DNA from: UBA1127 sp965116355
GTDB lineage: Bacteria > Chloroflexota > Dehalococcoidia > Lucifugimonadales > UBA1127
Direction of reading: 5' to 3'
Length of the DNA: 64,000 bases
Assembly: GCA_965116355.1 (NCBI GenBank)
Contig: OZ220679.1
Coordinates: 2,046,001 to 2,110,000, forward strand
The notes beneath the pieces were generated by a model. The model did no database searches and was not told the DNA's origin. It worked only from the letters and a program-made list of their open reading frames with translations. The translations under genes and the position numbers were made by a program. Positions within the stretch are counted from its first letter, which is position 1; the number at the start of each line of letters is the position of its first letter. Below, piece by piece: positions 59,408 to 64,000 of this stretch.

Positions 59408-61710
59408 TGACAACGGTAGAAGAGCGCAACTACAAGGTCATCGGCACGCGGCCCATCCGCCACGACGGCGCCGACAAGGTCACGGGCCGGGCGATCTACG
59501 GCATCGACTACCACATGACGGGCGAGCTCTGGGGGAAGATCCTGCGCAGCCCGCACGCCCACGCCAACATCGTCAGGATCGACACCAGCAAGGCCGAGGC
59601 GCTGCCGGGCGTCCGCGCGGTCATCACGGGCCGCGACCTGCCCGTCGCCGCGGACATGGAAGTCGACGACGGCGAGACCTCCATCAACACGATGCACCTC
59701 TCCAACAACGTGATGGCGCACCGGAAGGCGCTGTACCGCGGCCATGCCGTCGCGGCGGTGGCGGCCGACAACCAGCACATCGCGGAGGATGCGATCAACC
59801 TTATCGAGGTGGAGTACGAGGTGCTGCCGCCCGTGCTCAGCGGGCGCGAGGCGATGAAGGCCGACGCGCCGCTGCTCCACCCGGAGCAGACGACCAAGAG
59901 CATGTCCTTCCGCTTCGACCCGGGCACGGACACGGGCGAGAAGAGCAACGTCGCGGGCCGCACGGAAATGCGTCTCGGCGACATCGACGCGGGGTTCAAG
60001 CAGGCAGACGTCGTCGTCGAGCGGGTGTTCAACACCAACTGGGTGCACCAGGGCTACATAGAGGCGCAGAACGCCACGGTGCTGTGGAACAACGACGACA
60101 GCATCCAGGTGTGGAACAGCAGCCAGGGCACGTTCAACCAGCGGCAGCTCATGGCGGAGATCCTGAAGCACCCGGTGTCCAAGATCCGCATCACGCCCCA
60201 GGAGATCGGCGGTGGCTTCGGCGGGAAGATCCCGGTCTACCTGGAGGTCCCGGCGGCGGTGCTGTCGAAGAAGTCCGGGCGGCCGGTCAAGATGATGATG
60301 AGCCGGGCGGAGGTCTTCGAGGGGACGGGCCCCGCGTCCGGTTCGCAGACGCTGTGCAAGATGGGCGCGACCAAGGACGGCAAGATTGTGGCCGCGTACG
60401 CCGAGCTGGTCTTCGAGGCGGGCGCGTTCCCGGGTTCCGCCGTGGGCGCGGGCGCGCAGGGCATGTTCACCACCTACAACATCGAGAACATTCTCATCTA
60501 CGCCTATGACGTGGTCGTCAACAAGCCGAAGTCGGCGGCCTACCGCTCGCCGGGCACGCCGCAGACGTGCTTCGCGGCGGAGAGCGTCGTGGACGAACTG
60601 GCGGAGAAGGTGGGCATCGACCCGCTGGAGTTCCGCATCAAGAACGCGGCCAAGGAGGGCGACCGCCGCGCGGACGGCGTGGCCCACCCCGTCATGGGCA
60701 ACCTTGAGTGCATGGTCCAGCTGAAGGAGTCGGACCACTACAAGTCGGACCTCGGCGGCCCGAACCGCGGCCGGGGCATCGCCTCGGGGTACTGGGGCAA
60801 CGCGGGCATGCCGGCAAGCTGCGCCGTCAGCGTCAACCCCGACGGCACGGTCAGCCTCGCCGAGGGCTCGCCGGACATCGGCGGGTCGCGGGTGTCGCTG
60901 GCCATGATGACGGCGGAGGCCTTCGGCATCCCGGCTGAGGATGTGATCCCCATCATCAAGGACACGGACTCCATCGGCTACAACGGGCTGACGGCGGGCA
61001 GCAGCACCACGCTGCGCAACGGCGTCGCCATCGCGCAGGTGGCCAAGCAGGCCATCGACCTGATGAAGGCGCGCGCGGCACGGCTGTGGGAGACCGAGGC
61101 GGAAAACGTCGACTTTGCCGACGGCGTGTTCTTCTCCAAGGCCGAGAGCGAGCTCAAGCTGACGTTCAAGGAGCTGGCGGGCAAGCTGATGGAGACCGGC
61201 GGCCCCATCTCGACGGCGGCCTCGGTGGCGCCGCGGGGCGCGGGGCCGTCGTTCAGCACGCACATGGTCGACGTCGAGGTCGACCCGGAGACGGGCAAGG
61301 TCGACATCCTCCGGTACACGGCCGCGCAGGACGTGGGCGTCGCCATCCACCCCGCCTACGTGGAGGGCCAGGTGCAGGGCGGCGCCGCGCAGGGTGTTGG
61401 CTGGGCGCTGAACGAGGAGTACTTCTACGACGACAGCGGCAGGATGGTGAATTCCAGCTACCTCGACTACCGTATGCCCACCAGCCTCGACCTGCCAGAC
61501 ATCGACGCCATTCTGGTGCAGGTGCCGAACCCGGACCACCCCTTCGGCGTGCGAGGCGTCGCGGAGATCAGCATCGTGCCGCCGCTGGGCGCTCTCGCGA
61601 ACGCCATCAAGGCGGCCGTGGGCGTGCGGATGCAGGAGCTGCCGATGGCGCCGCACAAGATCGTGAAGGCTCTCTGGGACAAGGAAGCGGAGAGCAACGG
61701 GGCGGGCTAG
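59407..61710 (+). CDS. Mo-hydroxylase catalytic subunit (CoxL/XdhB-like)
   Basis: A 767-residue molybdopterin subunit: KVTGRAIYGIDYHMTGELWGKILRSPHAHA, QEIGGGFGGKIPVYLEVPAAVLSKKSGRPV, and VRGVAEISIVPPLGALANAI with the catalytic Glu. The Mo-site loop is AYRSPGTPQ, not the AYRCSFR of true CO dehydrogenase or the AYRGAGR of form II, so it is a xanthine-dehydrogenase-family hydroxylase of unknown substrate, perhaps an N-heterocycle or an aromatic CoA ester. Confidence 0.9.
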   Translation: MTTVEERNYKVIGTRPIRHDGADKVTGRAIYGIDYHMTGELWGKILRSPHAHANIVRIDTSKAEALPGVRAVITGRDLPVAADMEVDDGETSINTMHLSNNVMAHRKALYRGHAVAAVAADNQHIAEDAINLIEVEYEVLPPVLSGREAMKADAPLLHPEQTTKSMSFRFDPGTDTGEKSNVAGRTEMRLGDIDAGFKQADVVVERVFNTNWVHQGYIEAQNATVLWNNDDSIQVWNSSQGTFNQRQLMAEILKHPVSKIRITPQEIGGGFGGKIPVYLEVPAAVLSKKSGRPVKMMMSRAEVFEGTGPASGSQTLCKMGATKDGKIVAAYAELVFEAGAFPGSAVGAGAQGMFTTYNIENILIYAYDVVVNKPKSAAYRSPGTPQTCFAAESVVDELAEKVGIDPLEFRIKNAAKEGDRRADGVAHPVMGNLECMVQLKESDHYKSDLGGPNRGRGIASGYWGNAGMPASCAVSVNPDGTVSLAEGSPDIGGSRVSLAMMTAEAFGIPAEDVIPIIKDTDSIGYNGLTAGSSTTLRNGVAIAQVAKQAIDLMKARAARLWETEAENVDFADGVFFSKAESELKLTFKELAGKLMETGGPISTAASVAPRGAGPSFSTHMVDVEVDPETGKVDILRYTAAQDVGVAIHPAYVEGQVQGGAAQGVGWALNEEYFYDDSGRMVNSSYLDYRMPTSLDLPDIDAILVQVPNPDHPFGVRGVAEISIVPPLGALANAIKAAVGVRMQELPMAPHKIVKALWDKEAESNGAG

Positions 61711-61714
61711 GCAC

Positions 61715-62020
61715 GTGGCAACAGTTTGGATTCCGACTCCGTACCGTGAGCTCGCGGGCGGCGCGTCAACCGTCGTCGTCCCGGGGGCCACGGTGCGGCA
61801 GGTTACGCGCAACCTCGACAGCGTCTACCCGGGCTTCTGGGTGCGGCTAGTCGACGACGAACGGGACCGCATCCGCGCAGGGATTACCGTCGTCGTCAAC
61901 GGCGTCTCCGTGGGCTACGCGCTGTACGAACCTGTGGGCGAGGACGATGAGGTCCACTACCTGCCAGCGATTGCTGGGGGAGTGGTATACTCGCCGCAAG
62001 GGGGCAGTCATGGCGGATAA
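61715..62020 (+). CDS. MoaD/ThiS-like beta-grasp protein with an extended di-glycine tail
   Basis: A 101-residue beta-grasp protein: ATVWIPTPYRELAGGASTVVVPGATVRQVTRNLDSVYPGF, RAGITVVVNGVSV and DEVHYLPAIAGG, as in MoaD, which carries sulphur for molybdenum cofactor synthesis. MoaD proteins normally end at that GG. Here 12 further residues (VVYSPQGGSHGG) follow and end in a second GG. It starts (GTG) five bases after the Mo-hydroxylase stop and overlaps the next gene by 11 bases. Confidence 0.75.
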   Translation: MATVWIPTPYRELAGGASTVVVPGATVRQVTRNLDSVYPGFWVRLVDDERDRIRAGITVVVNGVSVGYALYEPVGEDDEVHYLPAIAGGVVYSPQGGSHGG

Positions 62021-62306
62021 GGATCAATTCGACGAGTTCATTGAAGCCATGGGCGGCCTGGAGCAACTGTACCGGGATTGCGAGGACTCCGACCGCCGGC
62101 TTTTGTTGCTTCATAAGCAGGCGTCTGATTTGGTCAAAGAGCATCCGCACCAGTGGGTCGCGCTGACCGAAGGCGATGTCTATGTATTTGGGGAGAGTCA
62201 CGAGGCGCTGCTGGAAAGCATACGGCGCAAGGGGCTCAAGACTGAGAATGCGATCACCCTGCACCTTGACCCCAATCCTCCAAGCCTCATTCTTCCCAAG
62301 ACCTAA
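62010..62306 (+). CDS. Small protein, DUF5678-like
   Basis: A 98-residue acidic protein: LLLLHKQASDLVKEHPHQWVALTEGDVYVFGESHEALLESIRRKGL, close in pattern to the DUF5678 proteins that precede retropepsin-like genes. It starts inside the MoaD-like gene (ATG 62010, AAGGGGG upstream) and ends five bases before the protease gene. Function unknown. Confidence 0.68.
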   Translation: MADKDQFDEFIEAMGGLEQLYRDCEDSDRRLLLLHKQASDLVKEHPHQWVALTEGDVYVFGESHEALLESIRRKGLKTENAITLHLDPNPPSLILPKT

Positions 62307-62311
62307 GGCTC

Positions 62312-62758
62312 ATGATAGCTGGGCTCATCCTCCCCCATAGCGGACTACCTATGGTACGTGGAACAGTTATTGTTCCTTCACTGGACCTGATCGGGCGGGT
62401 TTACTTTGTCGTTGATACCGGCGCTGACAGAACATGCCTTCTCCGCAGGGACTTGGCGGAACTCAACGTCGACTTAAGTGTTCTCACCACACTCCCGGTT
62501 GTGCCTTCAACGGGGTTCGGGGGCGACCAGCCTGCGTACGCCGTGAGCGGCGTTCTGGAGTTCCGCGATGAGGCCCTTACGTACGAGTATCAGATGGACT
62601 TTCTCATTCCGGATCCTGTCACCACCCCCGCCCTCCCCTCAGTCCTGGGGCGTGACGTGCTGCAACGGTGGCGGATGGTGTACGACCACCAGGAGGGCGA
62701 GCTTTCGTTTACGGTGCGGCAGGCGGACCGGACGATGAGGCGGCCCTCGGCGGGCTAG
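62312..62758 (+). CDS. Retropepsin-like aspartic protease
   Basis: A 148-residue protein: VYFVVDTGADRTCLLRRDLAEL has the DTG catalytic triad of retroviral-type aspartyl proteases, and PALPSVLGRDVLQRWRMVYD is the usual late ILG motif. It should act as a homodimer. The gene pair DUF5678-protease is common in some phyla, but no substrate is known. Codon usage is less GC-rich than that of the Mo-hydroxylase genes. It converges with the next gene: stops overlap by four bases. Confidence 0.83.
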   Translation: MIAGLILPHSGLPMVRGTVIVPSLDLIGRVYFVVDTGADRTCLLRRDLAELNVDLSVLTTLPVVPSTGFGGDQPAYAVSGVLEFRDEALTYEYQMDFLIPDPVTTPALPSVLGRDVLQRWRMVYDHQEGELSFTVRQADRTMRRPSAG

Positions 62759-63354
62759 ACCGGCATCCAGTAGCTGACCGGCGTGCCGAGGGGCAACACG
62801 GGGTTTGGCTCCTGCGGGTAGATGTTTCTCCAGCCCGCCGCCTCCGTGTTCATGCAGTATGCCGCGTAGGCCGCCACGACCGCTTCCGGTGTTTCCTCCG
62901 TCAAATCCTGGTCGCGCTTTGTTTCCGGGTCCAAGAGCCATAGCAGCGCCTTCGGGTTGACCTCGGTGATTGGGGCGTTGAAGTGGCGGCTGATGTCGGA
63001 GGCAAGCAGGTGTCCCTGCACCAACCTCTCACCGCTCGTCTCGCCGAGGATGCCGACAGCCTGCTCCGGGTCGGGGTGGCCATGGGAGGCGAGGACCTCG
63101 CGCACGATTGCATCGACGCGGCGGGTGCCCGTGGGGCTCCAGAACAGCGGGGCAGCGATGCCGATGCCGAGGATGTCAGCCTCGCGGTGGATGTAGTTGA
63201 CCACCTTGTCCATGACCTCGGCCACGTGGCTGGCGGCGCCTCCACGCGCGGGCAGGACGATGTCGTCGAAGACCTCGCAGATGCTCCAGCCGAAGCCGCC
63301 CGGGCCGCCGGGGTCGAAGCCGAGGACGTAGCGCTTTTCGTCGAGGGGGAACAT
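62755..63354 (-). CDS. Predicted RNase H-fold protein (DUF429-like)
   Basis: A 199-residue protein: RYVLGFDPGGPGGFGWSICEVFDD and ADILGIGIAAPLFWSPTGTR resemble the first strands of RNase H-like nucleases, DUF429-type. The Asp in FDPGG and a late Glu/Asp set (TEVNPKALLWLLDPE) could bind metal. The function is unknown; it follows the DinB gene by six bases. Confidence 0.55.
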   Translation of the reverse strand: MFPLDEKRYVLGFDPGGPGGFGWSICEVFDDIVLPARGGAASHVAEVMDKVVNYIHREADILGIGIAAPLFWSPTGTRRVDAIVREVLASHGHPDPEQAVGILGETSGERLVQGHLLASDISRHFNAPITEVNPKALLWLLDPETKRDQDLTEETPEAVVAAYAAYCMNTEAAGWRNIYPQEPNPVLPLGTPVSYWMPV

Positions 63355-63360
63355 GCGGCC

Positions 63361-63888
63361 CTACGGCCCCCCGCTCCAGCCGAGCCCCTGGATCAGGCCT
63401 CGAACGTACATTGCCTGGCCGGCGTGCTGGGTGTTGTCGCTGATGATGCTGGCGAGCCGCACGCCGATGGTGGGGAGCGGCGTGTACTGGGGCTCGTTGA
63501 TCTCCTTGTCGAGGTCGTCGGGCAACAGTGAGCCCAGGACCTCCCTGGAACGCTCGTAGACGGCGTCGTAGTAGCCCTGCAGCGTCTCGGCGTCCGCGCG
63601 GACGGTCTCGACGTCCTCCTTCGTGTGGCGTGTGCCGGTGTTGGTGACGTCGGCGGGGAGGCCGAACTTTGCGTGCCAACCCTCGGCGGTCCAGAGCTGC
63701 TCCTTACCGAGCAGGTCCGACATGTGGTGGTCCTGCACACGGGTCAAGTGCCAGATGAGCCAGCAGATGGGGTTGGCGTCCTCCGTCGGACGGTAGTAGA
63801 GGTGCTCCTCCGGCAGACCATTCAGCACACGGCGAATAGTGTTCTGAATCCTGCCGAGAGCGTCCGTGACGATCTGCGTGCCCTCCAT
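63361..63888 (-). CDS. DinB-family protein
   Basis: A 175-residue four-helix bundle: NPICWLIWHLTRVQDHHMSDLLG gives the first metal His, and SIISDNTQHAGQAMYVRGLIQGLG the second, as in DinB/YfiT-like metal-binding proteins (thiol transferases such as bacillithiol transferase). Activity is unassigned. ATG 63888 after GAGGAAAC. Confidence 0.86.
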   Translation of the reverse strand: MEGTQIVTDALGRIQNTIRRVLNGLPEEHLYYRPTEDANPICWLIWHLTRVQDHHMSDLLGKEQLWTAEGWHAKFGLPADVTNTGTRHTKEDVETVRADAETLQGYYDAVYERSREVLGSLLPDDLDKEINEPQYTPLPTIGVRLASIISDNTQHAGQAMYVRGLIQGLGWSGGP

Positions 63889-64000
63889 GGGTTTCCTCCG
63901 ATGCTGATTGTCTTTGCCACGCAGGCCGCAGGTTGAACGAGGGGGCCGCGAGGTGAAAAAGCATCGAGATTGTAGGTTTCGGCTGAAGGGGGTGTCAAAC
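63889..64000. other. Right edge, non-coding
   Basis: No frame with a believable start leaves the right edge. It may hold the promoter of the minus-strand DinB gene. Confidence 0.4.

Noticed and set aside
58048..61710. Annotation as aerobic CO dehydrogenase coxMSL
   Set aside because: The catalytic loop is AYRSPGTPQ, lacking the Cys of the CO dehydrogenase Mo-Cu site.

Overview
The window is one stretch of a high-GC bacterial chromosome. Housekeeping genes (50S L28, ribulose-phosphate 3-epimerase, Lon, TatA, a PlsY homologue, CopA, tRNA-Asp) are scattered among a large number of oxidative catabolic genes. Five Rieske ring-hydroxylating oxygenase alpha subunits, four luciferase-like (LLM) flavin oxidoreductases, four VOC (glyoxalase/extradiol-fold) proteins, two ThDP enzymes, a molybdenum hydroxylase operon and several small-acid hydrolases lie within 64 kb. 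That combination, with many short dispersed CCTTCGACAAGCTCAGG-type repeats, best fits a Chloroflexota (Dehalococcoidia, SAR202-like) genome. This placement is inference from gene content; no 16S gene is present.

Layout: 0-14 kb is a catabolic block (M20 amidohydrolase fragment at the left edge, double-VOC protein, YciI, amidohydrolase, PlsY-like protein, three Rieske oxygenases of which one is frameshifted, a HicB/HicA pair, a DEAD-box helicase, MmgE/PrpD, a lipoprotein, a second double-VOC protein). 14-19 kb holds a GNAT protein, tRNA-Asp, a glutaredoxin-like protein, an HspR-like MerR regulator, and a YHS protein downstream of the CopA copper ATPase. 19-28.6 kb is mainly core genes: a TauE/SafE permease, lon, tatA, a FakA-like protein divergent from rpmB, rpe, tandem EamA permeases, a dienelactone hydrolase and a Lin0512 protein. 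28.7-35.4 kb holds an FAH-family enzyme, a lipoprotein, a tight four-gene operon (two DUF1538 membrane proteins, a PII-like protein, a CBS protein) and an MFS permease. 35.4-44.1 kb is a second catabolic block (two Rieske, one ThDP enzyme, one VOC, three LLM enzymes including a tandem duplicate). 44.1-45.9 kb is an AT-richer insert of two orphan genes, one with a HEPN RNase motif, each followed by a near-identical terminator. 45.9-54.2 kb has a GPH-type permease, two tandem four-helix membrane proteins, ChrA, VOC, an alpha/beta hydrolase followed by a ThDP enzyme, MOSC and a zinc-ribbon protein. 54.2-64 kb has another LLM enzyme, amt-PII, a three-subunit Mo hydroxylase with a MoaD-like protein, a DUF5678-like/retropepsin pair, and an RNase H-fold-like plus DinB pair.

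The genes read together as an aerobic heterotroph that opens rings and C-C bonds with non-haem iron, flavin and molybdenum oxygenases and channels the products through hydrolases, ThDP lyases and FAH/MmgE enzymes. No ferredoxin, reductase or oxygenase beta subunit is seen beside any Rieske gene. I see no phage, transposase or CRISPR array. The best candidates for undescribed biology are the DUF1538-PII-CBS operon, the MoaD-like protein with two di-glycines next to a retropepsin, the HEPN island, and a dispersed repeat captured in frame inside a ThDP enzyme.
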